Shown here: piece after piece, positions 42,468 to 51,772 of the stretch
Layout of the letters: each line of letters starts with the position of its first letter
Numbering within the stretch: position 1 is the first letter of the stretch
Assembly (NCBI GenBank): GCA_003169975.1
Contig: PNAA01000017.1
Location: forward strand, 1 to 64,000
Length of the DNA: 64,000 nt
Direction: 5' to 3'
From: Spartobacteria bacterium
Lineage (GTDB): Bacteria; Verrucomicrobiota; Verrucomicrobiia; Chthoniobacterales; UBA10450
Notes under the pieces: model-generated
Database searches by the model: none
The model's input: the letters and a program-made list of their open reading frames with translations, nothing else
What the model was told of the DNA's origin: nothing
Made by a program: the position numbers and the translations under genes

Positions 42468-43334
42468 TTACAGCGCGCGCAGCGTCCGCATGTTTTCCAC
42501 ATCTTCGCGCAGCTCTTTGCCTTTCGGAGTTTCAAGGACCTTCGGGATTTTGCGAAATCGGCGGTCGCGCATGATGACGCGGAACGCCCCCAGGCCGATC
42601 TGCCCTTTCCCGATATGCTCGTGACGATCGACCCGCGATCCGCGCGCCGTCTTGGAGTCGTTCAAGTGCAAGGCTACGACCTGTCGCAACCCGACCGTCC
42701 GGTCGAATTCGCGGAATGTTTTTCGCGTCCCCGCCTCACTCGTTAGGTCATAACCGGCTGCGAAGACGTGCGCGGTGTCGAGGCAAACGCAGAGCCGCTC
42801 CGGCTCGCGCACCTGCGCGAGGATGGCAGCCAGGTGCTCAAAAGTGTGACCGAGAGACGAGCCCTGGCCCGCCGTCGTCTCGAGCGCGAGGCGCGTTTTC
42901 ACCTTTGGAATCCCGGCAAAAATTTGATCGATCGACGCCACCACTTGCGCGAGACCGGCTTCTTCGCCGGCTCCGAGATGCGCGCCCGGATGAAGGACGA
43001 TGAAGGGCAGGCGCAGCTGATCGGCGCGCGTTAATTCCTCGGACAGGGCACGGAGGGACTTGGCGTGAAACTGCGGGTTGGTCGCGGCGAGATTAATCAG
43101 GTAATTGGCGTGCGCAAAGACCGCGCCGAGCTCGGCGCGCTGCGGATGGTTCAGGAACGCCTTGATTTCCTCGCGGCTCAACGGCCGGGCAAACCACTGC
43201 ATGTTGTTCTTCACGAAAATCTGCATCGCGGTGCACTCGATCGAGCGCGCGCGATCGATCGAGCGCTCTACCCCGCCCGCGATAGACATGTGCGCGCCTA
43301 ACAAAAGGCGCGCGGCTCCCGCCCTGGCCGACAT
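42468..43334 (-). CDS. nfo: Endonuclease IV
   Basis: The 288-aa AP endonuclease has TIM-barrel metal ligands in order: LGAHMSIAGG, FAHANYLINLA, IVLHPGAHLG, LETTAGQGSSLG, CLDTAHVFAAGYD, ALHLNDSK, DRHEHIGKG and VLETPK. It cuts at abasic sites using three zinc ions. Its ATG overlaps the stop of the AsmA-like gene by one base, so the pair is co-translated. Confidence 0.93.
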   Translation of the reverse strand: MSARAGAARLLLGAHMSIAGGVERSIDRARSIECTAMQIFVKNNMQWFARPLSREEIKAFLNHPQRAELGAVFAHANYLINLAATNPQFHAKSLRALSEELTRADQLRLPFIVLHPGAHLGAGEEAGLAQVVASIDQIFAGIPKVKTRLALETTAGQGSSLGHTFEHLAAILAQVREPERLCVCLDTAHVFAAGYDLTSEAGTRKTFREFDRTVGLRQVVALHLNDSKTARGSRVDRHEHIGKGQIGLGAFRVIMRDRRFRKIPKVLETPKGKELREDVENMRTLRAL

Positions 43335-45727
43335 CAGAATCGTTTCGGCCGCCAGATCGGTTTCGTTAGGCTGCCTTCGCCGTGGTATTCGAAGAGCTTG
43401 TAGAGCGGCGTCAGCACCGCGCCCGGGCCGGCGGCGTCGATCCGGATATCGAAGTCGAGTTTGTTCTGGAGAAAATTGACGTCGCCGTGCCCGACCATGG
43501 AGAACAGGTTGCCCGCGACTTTTAACTTGTCGGTGTGAATGACGCCATTTTTGATCGTGAAGGGCGCGGTCGCTTCGTGCGCGACGCTGTAGCCCGCGCC
43601 GGCGAACACCTTGTTCAGGAGTTCGGAGAGCGGCCCGAAAATCGGAATCGCGAAAACGTTGCCCTCGGTGACCTCGACGTTTCCCTCCCCTTTGAGGAAA
43701 CGCGCGTCGCCCCCTCGGCCGGCGAAATCGAACCGACCACTGAGCGCGCCCTGCGAGGTCTTATATTTGAAATAGAGATCCGTCAGGCTGGGAAAATTCG
43801 CCTTTTCGACGGCGATCTGCGCCGTGTAATGCGGGTCGCCTTTGGCTAACGAAATGTCGGCGCCGCCGGTGACGCCGCCGGAGAACAGGGCCGCCTTCAG
43901 GCCGAGGATTTGCAGGCGGTCGTCGGTGAAAAGCAACTGCCCGGCGACCCGCTCGAAGGGCAGAATCTGGTCGATGAAGGTGTAATCCATTCCGCCGGGC
44001 GCATCGACGTCGATCTGCAAATGAGTCTGCTTCCCGCCGCCGAACTGCACCACGCCGTTGGTGGTAACGTGGGGCACGCGATGGAAGCGATAAGGCGTGA
44101 CATGTTCCCAGAAGCGCGGCTCGATCCACATGATCGCTTCGCTCGGTTTCAAGGTGGTTTGCACGTTCGTTAGGCGGACTTCGTTGCGACCCGAGTCGTA
44201 GGCGAAGGCGCCAGTCCCGACGCCCTCGTCGCGCGTCACGCGCAGGTTTTCGAGCCCGAGAACGCCGTCGCCAAAGTGGACGTTGGCGCTCGCGCTGTTC
44301 ATCCAGACACCGCGAAACCGCGCGCGGCCGAGCGCGAGGGTGCCCTCGCCGTGCCAGGTCGCGGGGTCTCGTCCCGTCCCTTGGAGGCTAAGGTGAATGT
44401 TCGGCGAACGCGCCCACTCCCATTGCTGGAGAAACGGGCGGAGCCGGGGCGGCGCGAGCGGCCCAAGCGCGCTCGGGACGATCGAACTATCGACGTTCAA
44501 TCGAAAGTCGTTAGGCGCATTCAGCAGATCGGCGTTGAGCTGCCCGCTGCGATGCCGCAGGCGGATGTCGCGCAACATCGTGCGCGCTCCGTCCCAGGCG
44601 AAATCGCAGGTCAACCCCTCGAAACCGATCTCCCCGTAGGCAAACTTCTCGAGCGCGACTTTGCCCACCACTTCAAATTGCTTTTCGGCCCCCCCGATGG
44701 TCGCAGAGCCGGACGCCTCGATCAGCGGCGGCGAAAAAAGGGTCACCTCGTTGAGCACGGCACCGAGGCCAAAGCTGCCTAACAATGTTTTGAGGTCCGC
44801 GCTGCTGCGCGCCTGGAAGGTCGCCCGCCCGTTCGCCCGACTCCACGCCGCCGTGCCGGCAAAGCGGCCTGTCTGGTCGCTCCACTCCAGCTGCGGAACG
44901 GTCAGCGTCAGGTTTTTCCACTCGGTCGTGAGATAAAAATTTCGCGCTTCGTAATTGTCGCGCACGATTCGATCGCCGCGGAGCGTTGCCTCGACCCGCG
45001 CATCTTCCAGCCGGGAAAGATCGCCGGAAAATTTGACCTGCAATTCCGGCGCGCTGCCGGGATAACGAAAACGCTGCAAAAGAGTGACCGCCGTCTGGAG
45101 GAGGCGGAGCCGCTGCGCGGCTTCCTCGGCCGAGTTCTCCGTCGCCGGCCGATAGTCTTCGCGCTTGATCAACTGCCCGCTGGCAGAGATCCGGATCCCG
45201 CAGAAAAGACCCTCCGCCTGGCTCACTTCGATTCGCTCCGGCGGAAAATAAACGTGGGCGCGAAATCTTTTCAGCTCGGCGTTGGAAACCTGCCCGGCGA
45301 CCGGCGGAAGCGGAATGGTCAGGTCACCGTTGCGAATGTCGAGCGCATTGAGGAACGGCTGGTGATGAAAAAGCGCCGCGTAATTGATATCGAGCGAGAG
45401 CTCGCTCACCACCGCGAGCGTCTTCTCGCGCTTCTTGTAGTCGTAAATGCGCACGTCGCGCGCGATCAATCCGCGGAAGGGATCGAGCGTCAGGCGGCGG
45501 ACCGACGCTTCGACGCCGCGCTTGTGCAGTTCCTCGACGACCTTCTCGCGCCAGTTGCGGCTGAAACCTTTTTTCGCCAGATACCAGCCGCCGGCCGCGA
45601 GTCCGGCGAGGAGCAGGATGATCGCCAGGCGCAGGAGCGTGCGGACGACCCGCACGCCGAGCGGATGCCGGATGCGCCCGCGATGCAGCCGCGGCCGGGG
45701 AGGCTCGCGCAGCAGGGTCGAAGGCAT
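43334..45727 (-). CDS. AsmA/TamB-like envelope protein
   Basis: The 797-aa protein has an N-terminal membrane anchor (LLRLAIILLLAGLAAGGWYLA) and a long periplasmic, beta-rich body. The C-terminal AsmA-2-like segment includes VTEGNVFAIPIFGPLSELLNKV and FTIKNGVIHTDKLKVAGNLFSMVGHG. Relatives form bridge-like tubes moving phospholipids between membranes. Three recurring 9-mers lie within it (43363, 44167, 44508), plus one-mismatch copies. Confidence 0.75.
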   Translation of the reverse strand: MPSTLLREPPRPRLHRGRIRHPLGVRVVRTLLRLAIILLLAGLAAGGWYLAKKGFSRNWREKVVEELHKRGVEASVRRLTLDPFRGLIARDVRIYDYKKREKTLAVVSELSLDINYAALFHHQPFLNALDIRNGDLTIPLPPVAGQVSNAELKRFRAHVYFPPERIEVSQAEGLFCGIRISASGQLIKREDYRPATENSAEEAAQRLRLLQTAVTLLQRFRYPGSAPELQVKFSGDLSRLEDARVEATLRGDRIVRDNYEARNFYLTTEWKNLTLTVPQLEWSDQTGRFAGTAAWSRANGRATFQARSSADLKTLLGSFGLGAVLNEVTLFSPPLIEASGSATIGGAEKQFEVVGKVALEKFAYGEIGFEGLTCDFAWDGARTMLRDIRLRHRSGQLNADLLNAPNDFRLNVDSSIVPSALGPLAPPRLRPFLQQWEWARSPNIHLSLQGTGRDPATWHGEGTLALGRARFRGVWMNSASANVHFGDGVLGLENLRVTRDEGVGTGAFAYDSGRNEVRLTNVQTTLKPSEAIMWIEPRFWEHVTPYRFHRVPHVTTNGVVQFGGGKQTHLQIDVDAPGGMDYTFIDQILPFERVAGQLLFTDDRLQILGLKAALFSGGVTGGADISLAKGDPHYTAQIAVEKANFPSLTDLYFKYKTSQGALSGRFDFAGRGGDARFLKGEGNVEVTEGNVFAIPIFGPLSELLNKVFAGAGYSVAHEATAPFTIKNGVIHTDKLKVAGNLFSMVGHGDVNFLQNKLDFDIRIDAAGPGAVLTPLYKLFEYHGEGSLTKPIWRPKRF

Positions 45728-45785
45728 GCCTGACTCCTACGAGCGGCGGTTGTTATTTCAAGCCGGACACGCGTAGGCTGGCCGC

Positions 45786-46235
45786 ATGACGATCTCGGAT
45801 CTGCCGACGCTGAACGCGTCGCTCAATGCCATCAGCACGGTTTTTATTTCGTTAGGCTGGTATTTTATCCGACGCGGCTTCTGGCGGCAGCACGTCGCCT
45901 GCATGATCACCGCAGTTTGTTCCTCGACTGTGTTCCTCACCTGCTACCTCATTTACCACTACCACGTGGGCGAGAAATCGACCCATTTCACGGCCCCGGG
46001 ACTCGTTAGGCCAATTTACTTCACGATGCTTATCTCCCACATCCTCCTCGCCTTCGTCACCCTCCCCCTCGTGATCATGACGCTGCTCCCGGTTTTCCAA
46101 CGGCGCTGGGACAAACATCGCCGGATCGCGCGCTGGACGATGCCGATTTGGCTTTACGTTTCGGTGACCGGCGTGCTGGTTTACCTGATGCTCTACCAGT
46201 GGTTCCCACCGGCCAGTCTTGCGCTCGGGCGCTAG
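45786..46235 (+). CDS. DUF420 membrane protein
   Basis: The 149-aa protein has four hydrophobic segments with conserved histidines (RQHVACMITAV, CYLIYHYHVGEKSTHF, LISHILLAFVTLPLV), matching DUF420 (YozB). That family is often associated with cytochrome c oxidase assembly or electron transport. Two exact 9-mers are inside (45849, 46003). Confidence 0.8.
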   Translation: MTISDLPTLNASLNAISTVFISLGWYFIRRGFWRQHVACMITAVCSSTVFLTCYLIYHYHVGEKSTHFTAPGLVRPIYFTMLISHILLAFVTLPLVIMTLLPVFQRRWDKHRRIARWTMPIWLYVSVTGVLVYLMLYQWFPPASLALGR

Positions 46236-46276
46236 TTGATGTTTGATCAGACACGCCCGGCGATTGCGGGCATTTT

Positions 46277-46720
46277 ATGGTGACGATTGCGACCTACAAC
46301 GAGCCGGCCAAGGCCAAACGGCTGAAGGAAAAATTCCAGCGAGCCGGAGTGAAAGCCGACCTGCATAACGAGGCCAGTCTGCAGACCTACGCTTTCATGT
46401 CCAAGCCGCAGGCCAACGCGAAAGTGATGGTCGCCGAGCCGGATTTCGCACGCGCCCAGGCGCTGATGGTGGAATGGGAAGCGGCTGATCCCGACATCGG
46501 CGCGATCCGCTGCCCGCAGTGCAATTCGCCGCGGATCGAGTACCCGCAGCTGACCCGCAAATTTCTCACCCCGGCGTTGGCCGGAATTCTTTTCGCCCTG
46601 AAGGTTTTCCCGAAGGAATTCTACTGCCAGGATTGCCAGTTTACCTGGACGAACCAGCCGGAACATCCGCGCTATCGCTTCTGGAACCGCTTTTTTTCCG
46701 GCCCTGAAAGCGAGGGCTGA
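46277..46720 (+). CDS. DUF2007 protein with zinc ribbon
   Basis: The 147-aa protein has an N-terminal signal-transducing DUF2007-type domain (TIATYNEPAKAKRLKEKFQRAGVK, VMVAEPDFARAQALM) and a C-terminal zinc ribbon with CPQC and CQDC. A short hydrophobic stretch between the two cysteine pairs may touch the membrane. Function is unknown. Confidence 0.65.
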   Translation: MVTIATYNEPAKAKRLKEKFQRAGVKADLHNEASLQTYAFMSKPQANAKVMVAEPDFARAQALMVEWEAADPDIGAIRCPQCNSPRIEYPQLTRKFLTPALAGILFALKVFPKEFYCQDCQFTWTNQPEHPRYRFWNRFFSGPESEG

Positions 46721-46818
46721 GGCGGTCGCGATGGCCTCGTTAGGGTGACAAATCAGCCGGTTGCAATGATCGTTGCCGGCGCCGCCGAACGAGGGTCGCG
46801 CAGCGCTTCGATTGCTCG

Positions 46819-47658
46819 ATGAAATGGATTTTCGCTTTCCTGCTCGCGGTGCTGATTTTTGGCGGGGCCGCGCTTTTTAGCTACAAGATCTTTATTCGTC
46901 CCGAGATCGTGATGCGGGCCGAGCGCCAATCCGCGGCGACGCCCGTACCGCCGCCGGATATCGGCCTGCCCGAATTCCAGGCCGCGGAAAAACTGAAGGC
47001 GGCGGGCCAACTGGCCGAAGCGCGCGACGCGTTGACCGCGTTCATTCAGAAATATCCGAGCGGCCCCCACGTCGGCGCCGCGCAGGACCTGCTCGGCGAA
47101 GTAAATATCAGCGTCTTGCTTTCGGATTATCCGGCGCCGGAAAAGGAGGAATACATCGTGCGCAGCGGTGACGTGCTGGCGCGGGTCGCGATGAAGTTTA
47201 AGTCGACTCCCGAGTTGATCATGCGCACGAACAACCTCAGTGGAACGATGTTGCGCATCGGCCAAAGGTTGCTCATCTCGCACCCGGAATTTTCCATTCT
47301 CATCCAGCGCGGCACCAAACTGCTCTACCTCCTCGATCACGAGCATTTCTTCAAACGCTACCTGGTGCGGGAGGAAAAATTGCCCGCGAATCCGCCCGCA
47401 AAACTCAACACCCGCGTCGCGGAAATCATGGCTTGGAAGAACGGCAAACGGATCGGCATCGGGAGCCGGGATTTCCTCGGCAGCACCCGCTGGATCCGCC
47501 TCAACTCGCCCGGCTACGTCATCTATTCGCTGCCGGACGATTCCCATCAGGTGCTCGACATTCCGCCGCCAGCGCAGGGCTTCGGCATGCCGGCCTCCGA
47601 CGTGGAGGAATTGAGCAGCCTTGTAAACCCGAGAACGGCTGTCACCATTACTCCCTAG
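46819..47658 (+). CDS. LysM protein with inactive L,D-transpeptidase-like domain
   Basis: The 279-aa protein has an N-terminal membrane anchor (MKWIFAFLLAVLIFGGAALF), a helical TPR-like spacer, a LysM domain (~112-157, YIVRSGDVLARVAMKF) and a C-terminal region that aligns with YkuD L,D-transpeptidases by GSTRWIRLNSPGY and MPASDVEELSSLV. The catalytic histidine motif IHGT is replaced by IYSL, and SHGCIRM is replaced by AQGFGM, so the Cys and His are absent. It is likely a peptidoglycan-binding pseudoenzyme or scaffold. It ends 5 bases before accA. Confidence 0.7.
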   Translation: MKWIFAFLLAVLIFGGAALFSYKIFIRPEIVMRAERQSAATPVPPPDIGLPEFQAAEKLKAAGQLAEARDALTAFIQKYPSGPHVGAAQDLLGEVNISVLLSDYPAPEKEEYIVRSGDVLARVAMKFKSTPELIMRTNNLSGTMLRIGQRLLISHPEFSILIQRGTKLLYLLDHEHFFKRYLVREEKLPANPPAKLNTRVAEIMAWKNGKRIGIGSRDFLGSTRWIRLNSPGYVIYSLPDDSHQVLDIPPPAQGFGMPASDVEELSSLVNPRTAVTITP

Positions 47659-47663
47659 CGACC

Positions 47664-48641
47664 ATGGATTCGCCACCGCTCGATTTCGAAAAGCCGATCC
47701 TGGAATTGCAGCGCCGCCTCCAGGAACTCAAATCGCATTCCGACAAGCACGAGATCGATTTCGACTCGGAGGTGGAATCGATGGAACTGAAGATCCGCGA
47801 GACGCGCCGTCAGATTTACGAGAATCTGACCGCATGGCAGCGGGTGCAGATCGCGCGGCATGTGCGCCGGCCGTTCGCGCTCGATTACATTGCCCGCTGC
47901 TTCACCGACTGGGTGGAATTGCACGGCGACCGCGTCTTCGGCGACGACAAGGCTATGCCCTGCGGTCTGGCCAAACTCGGGCCCTACCGCTGCGTCGTGA
48001 TTTCGCAACAGAAGGGCCGCGACACGAAGGAAAACGTGAAGCGCAATTTTGGTTGCGCCTACCCGGAGGGCTATCGCAAGGCGCTGCGCGTGATGCGCCT
48101 CGGGGAGAAATTCAATCTGCCGGTGATGGCGTTAATCGACACCCCTGGAGCATATCCCGGCATCGGTTCCGAGGAGCGTCACATCGCGGAGGCGATCGCG
48201 GTCAATTTGCGCGAGATGATGGTCTTGCGCGTGCCGATCATCGCGACCGTCATTGGCGAAGGCGGCTCGGGCGGCGCGCTCGGGATCGGGATCGCGGATC
48301 GCGTCCTCATCCTCGAGAACGCCTATTATTCGGTCATCAGTCCGGAAGCCTGCTCGGCGATTTTGTGGAAGGATCGCAAGCACGCGCCCGAGGCGGCGGA
48401 GGCGCTTAAGCTGACGGCGGACGATTTGATGCGACTCGGCGTGGTCGACGAAGTGGTCTCGGAACCGGAAGGAGGCGCGCATCGCGATCACGATCTCGCG
48501 GCGGCGAACCTGGGCGCGGCTCTGCGGCGTAATCTGAAGCGCGCGCTCGAGACCCCGATCGATGAGCTGCTGCGGGAACGCTACGCAAAATTCCGCAAGC
48601 TCGGCAACTTCGCCGAGCCGAAGGTCAAGAACGGCGCCTGA
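47664..48641 (+). CDS. accA: Acetyl-CoA carboxylase carboxyltransferase alpha subunit
   Basis: The 325-aa subunit starts LDFEKPILELQRRLQEL and contains RPFALDYIARCFTDWVELHGDR, QQKGRDTKENVKRNFG, LIDTPGAYPGIGSEERHIAEAIA and GEGGSGGALGIGI, all AccA hallmarks. With AccD it forms malonyl-CoA for fatty acid synthesis. accD is not in this window. An inverted pair of the recurring word follows the stop. Confidence 0.95.
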   Translation: MDSPPLDFEKPILELQRRLQELKSHSDKHEIDFDSEVESMELKIRETRRQIYENLTAWQRVQIARHVRRPFALDYIARCFTDWVELHGDRVFGDDKAMPCGLAKLGPYRCVVISQQKGRDTKENVKRNFGCAYPEGYRKALRVMRLGEKFNLPVMALIDTPGAYPGIGSEERHIAEAIAVNLREMMVLRVPIIATVIGEGGSGGALGIGIADRVLILENAYYSVISPEACSAILWKDRKHAPEAAEALKLTADDLMRLGVVDEVVSEPEGGAHRDHDLAAANLGAALRRNLKRALETPIDELLRERYAKFRKLGNFAEPKVKNGA

Positions 48642-48650
48642 CGAATTGGT

Positions 48651-48686
48651 CGTTAGGCGGGCCGCCCCGGCATTTTCAGCCTAACG
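48651..48686. terminator. Inverted pair of the TCGTTAGGC word
   Basis: CGTTAGGC (48651-48658) and GCCTAACG (48679-48686) form a perfect 8-bp dyad with a 20-base loop between convergent accA and the esterase. The esterase stop codon lies inside the right arm. There is no T tract, so a bidirectional terminator is only plausible. Confidence 0.45.
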
Positions 48687-49538
48687 TTCCGCGGCGAGCA
48701 GGAGCCGCTTCCGCGCCCGGCTCCCCTTCCGGCGCGACCGCGGCGGATATAGAAAACGCAGCGCCGCTTCCACGCGCGTCCCCCAGGCCGCTTCGTTGTG
48801 GTCGGCGCCCTTCGCTTCGAAATAAGCGAGATCATCGGCAAGTCGCCAGCCTTTCTCGACCAGCCGGTCGCGCAGTTTGCGGGCGCTTTCCCAGCCGGTT
48901 TCATTGGTTCCCGTGTCCAGCCAGATCCTGAGCGGAAGTTTATGATCGAGTTTCCCGATCACGCGCAGGATGACTTCGTCATCCCACCATACAGCCGGTG
49001 ACATGACCATGAGCCGGCGGAAGAAATCCGGGAACGAAAGCCCGAGCGACAACGTCAGCAGCCCGCCCATGGACGAGCCTCCCAGACCGGTAAATTCCGC
49101 TTCAGATTTCGTGCGGTACTCCCGGTCGATGCAGGGCTTGAGTTCTTCCATCAGAAACTGGCCGTACTTTTTCGCCTCGCCACGGCTGCGTTTTTCCTCG
49201 AGCGCACTTTCGAAAATCGCGCCGGCGGTCGGGGTGTATTCGTGGATCCGATCGTCGCCCGTATTGGCGATCGCCACGATGATGAGCGGCTCGATCAAGC
49301 TCCGGCGAAGCAAACGCTGCGCGGTTTCGTCCACGCCCCACTCCACCCCGGCAAAGGACGTAGCCGCGTCGAAAAGATTCTGGCCGTCCTGCAAATAAAG
49401 CACCGGATAACGCCGTCGCCGCGCGCGCCGGTAACCGCGCGGCAGATAAACCAGCACGTCGCGGCGGTTGCCCAGAATACGCGATTCGAATTGCGGATGC
49501 GGCCTGATATCGCCGGTCAGGGTGTGTTTTGGCTCCAT
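48681..49538 (-). CDS. Esterase (esterase D / Fes-like)
   Basis: The 285-aa alpha/beta hydrolase of PF00756 has VLVYLPRGYRRARRRRYPVLYLQDGQN, nucleophile elbow GGSSMGG, LRIWLDTGTNE near the acid and GADHNEAAW with the histidine. Relatives hydrolyse ferric-siderophore or feruloyl esters. Start at M of MEPKHTLTG (49538); a longer frame to 49613 lacks the family's N terminus. The tail is Arg/Lys-rich. Confidence 0.75.
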   Translation of the reverse strand: MEPKHTLTGDIRPHPQFESRILGNRRDVLVYLPRGYRRARRRRYPVLYLQDGQNLFDAATSFAGVEWGVDETAQRLLRRSLIEPLIIVAIANTGDDRIHEYTPTAGAIFESALEEKRSRGEAKKYGQFLMEELKPCIDREYRTKSEAEFTGLGGSSMGGLLTLSLGLSFPDFFRRLMVMSPAVWWDDEVILRVIGKLDHKLPLRIWLDTGTNETGWESARKLRDRLVEKGWRLADDLAYFEAKGADHNEAAWGTRVEAALRFLYPPRSRRKGSRARKRLLLAAER

Positions 49539-49646
49539 CAGCGCGCTTGTATCGCCGAGGAGAATCGTCTTGGCAACCGCCGCCGGCCGGACGCTGCATT
49601 TTCTCATCGCCAAGTGCGTCGCCGTTGTCTTAATTCGGCATCACGC

Positions 49647-50357
49647 ATGAACGAACGTTATCTCCGCTGGTGGACACCGCACTTGAATCGCGAATTCGAG
49701 ATGCTTGTCTTCGGCAACGGCGGCGGGTTGCCGCTTATCCTTTATCCAACGTCTTTCGGCAATTTTCGCCAGTGCCAGGATTTCGGCCTGGTCGATGCCT
49801 GCGCGCCGCTCGTCGACAGCGGCCGAGTGACCGTTTACTGCCCCGACGCGATCGACCTCGAAAGTTTCTACAACAAATCCATCCATCCCGCGGATCGGAT
49901 GCGGACCCATAACGCCTACGAAAACGTCATCCTCTATGACGTGATCGATTTCGCGCGGCGCGAAGCCAGTTGTCATCGGGTCGCGATCTGCGGTGCGAGC
50001 CTCGGCGCCTACCATGCGGCCAATCTCGCTTTCCGCCATCCCGACGCCATCAGCCATCTCATCAGCCTGAGCGGCGCATTCGACATCAGCGATTTTTTCG
50101 ATGGCTACCACGACGAGAACATTTATTTCAACAGCCCGTATCAGTACCTGCCGAACATGCCCGACCCGTGGAAGTACAATCACATGGGCATCATCATCGG
50201 GACCGGTGAGTGGGATAACACCCGGCACGAAAGCCTGCGCATGAGCGCGCTCTTGAACGCGAAAGGCGTCCGGCATTGGTTCGACGACCGCAAATGGTGC
50301 GGGCACGACTGGAACTATTGGCGCGACATGCTGCCGTATTACTTGTCGACCTTTTGA
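49647..50357 (+). CDS. Esterase-like alpha/beta hydrolase
   Basis: The 236-aa protein, divergent from the preceding esterase, has LPLILYPTSFGNF, the elbow GASLGAYHA, SGAFDISDFFDGY and a C-terminal GHDWNYW histidine. It belongs to the same PF00756-related group, here the short cytosolic form often annotated as esterase. The substrate is unknown. Confidence 0.75.
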   Translation: MNERYLRWWTPHLNREFEMLVFGNGGGLPLILYPTSFGNFRQCQDFGLVDACAPLVDSGRVTVYCPDAIDLESFYNKSIHPADRMRTHNAYENVILYDVIDFARREASCHRVAICGASLGAYHAANLAFRHPDAISHLISLSGAFDISDFFDGYHDENIYFNSPYQYLPNMPDPWKYNHMGIIIGTGEWDNTRHESLRMSALLNAKGVRHWFDDRKWCGHDWNYWRDMLPYYLSTF

Positions 50358-50447
50358 CCCAGATTAGTTAGGCAGTCGCCGCAAGATTCGGCGAGAAATT
50401 GCCAAGAGACGGAGAGCACCTTCGCCCTGGGCGCGTTTTGGTTAGGC

Positions 50448-50894
50448 ATGATCATCATGCGGCCACGCGCAAGCGGGTCCACCCCGGTCGCCCCGCCCAA
50501 CCAAAATCGCGCCGAGCCAGTGGAAATCTGGAAAGCGCGCAAGTTCATCCACGAACATTTTGATGAAGAAATTTCGCTCATGACAGTGGCGCGCTTTGCG
50601 AACATCAGCCCGAACTATCTCAGCGAAAAATTCAAACGCGTGACCGGTCTCAACTTTGTCGATTACGTCGCGCGCGCACGGTTCGAGAAAGCGTGCGATC
50701 TCCTGCGAGATCGACAGCTGCGGATCAGCGAAATCGCGTTTGCCGTCGGTTTCCAATCGTTGTCGCAGTTCAATCGTGTTTTCAAGAGACTCTCGGGCAA
50801 GTCACCGACGGAATATCGCGCGGCGGAAGCGTCCCACCGAGACTCGCCCAAGCCGGTTAATAAACCGAAGAATATTCTCCGTAAAAATGCGTAG
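50448..50894 (+). CDS. AraC-family transcriptional regulator
   Basis: The 148-aa protein is essentially the AraC DNA-binding domain: first HTH ISLMTVARFANISPNYLSEKFKRVTG and second HTH RISEIAFAVGFQSLSQFNRVFKRLSGKSPTEYR. There is no separate ligand domain. It lies 36 bases before the multihaem cytochrome gene in the same direction, so it is the natural candidate regulator of that cluster. Confidence 0.85.
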   Translation: MIIMRPRASGSTPVAPPNQNRAEPVEIWKARKFIHEHFDEEISLMTVARFANISPNYLSEKFKRVTGLNFVDYVARARFEKACDLLRDRQLRISEIAFAVGFQSLSQFNRVFKRLSGKSPTEYRAAEASHRDSPKPVNKPKNILRKNA

Positions 50895-50930
50895 CCGACT
50901 AAGTGGGTTTCCGATAACACTGCAGCCACT

Positions 50931-51770
50931 GTGTGCCGTTCAAAGCTGATAAGATGGTTCCGCGAGAAGCGCGAAAGAGTTCTTTGGTGCGCGGGAGGAA
51001 GCGCTGCGCTCACGGTCGTTCTCCTTTCCTGCAGCAGCTTTGAAACAACCCGCTCCATCATGGCGCCGCCGAGTATCCCTGGCGCGGAATTTGTCGGCTC
51101 CGGGGAATGCGCCACCTGTCACGAGGCGATAACACGGGATTTTCCCACGGCCACGCACGCGCGTTTGAAAGCGCCGGGCGACAACGCCAAGAACATGGGT
51201 TGCGAATCGTGTCACGGCCCCGGGAGTCTGCATGTGAAAAGTGGCGGCGCGGCACACACCATCGTCAACCCGCTGCGCTCGCCTGAGACTTGTTTCCAAT
51301 GTCACTTGGAGGTGCGTGCTCAGTTCGACCTTCCTCATCACCACCCAGTCCTGGAAGGGAAAGTGAGTTGCGCCGATTGCCATAATCCGCACAAGGGGGA
51401 CGCCATCAAAGGGGGCGGAGCCAATTTCCCCCAGTCGATCAAGGGCGGCGGCACGGCTTTGCTAAGCCAAAACGACACCTGCTTCCAATGCCACGCGGCG
51501 CAACGCGGGCCGTTCGTTTTTGAGCACGAAGCGCTGCGGGAAGGATGTGTGAGTTGCCATTCGCCCCATGGCTCGGTCAACCAGCGGATGCTGACGCAAC
51601 GCAACCAAACGCTTTGTTTGAAGTGCCATTTCCAGCAGCAGACCGTGGCCGGCAAAATTTATATCGCCGATGTCGATCACTCGAGCTTCCTGCAACAGGG
51701 GACCTGCTGGTCAGCGGGCTGTCACGAGGCGGTCCATGGCTCGCAAGTGACCCCAGTGCTGAGGTACTAG
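50931..51770 (+). CDS. Octahaem MtrA/DmsE-like c-type cytochrome lipoprotein
   Basis: The 279-aa protein starts at GTG, with a lipoprotein signal ending LLSC (about C34). It then carries seven CXXCH sites (CATCH, CESCH, CFQCH, CADCH, CFQCH, CVSCH, CLKCH) and a last CWSAGCH, a CX4CH variant. Order and spacing resemble the MtrA/DmsE/PioA family, normally decahaem, which threads a haem wire through a beta barrel. The barrel gene follows after 2 bases. It presumably spans the outer membrane and exchanges electrons with the periplasm. Confidence 0.85.
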   Translation: MCRSKLIRWFREKRERVLWCAGGSAALTVVLLSCSSFETTRSIMAPPSIPGAEFVGSGECATCHEAITRDFPTATHARLKAPGDNAKNMGCESCHGPGSLHVKSGGAAHTIVNPLRSPETCFQCHLEVRAQFDLPHHHPVLEGKVSCADCHNPHKGDAIKGGGANFPQSIKGGGTALLSQNDTCFQCHAAQRGPFVFEHEALREGCVSCHSPHGSVNQRMLTQRNQTLCLKCHFQQQTVAGKIYIADVDHSSFLQQGTCWSAGCHEAVHGSQVTPVLRY

Positions 51771-51772
51771 TC

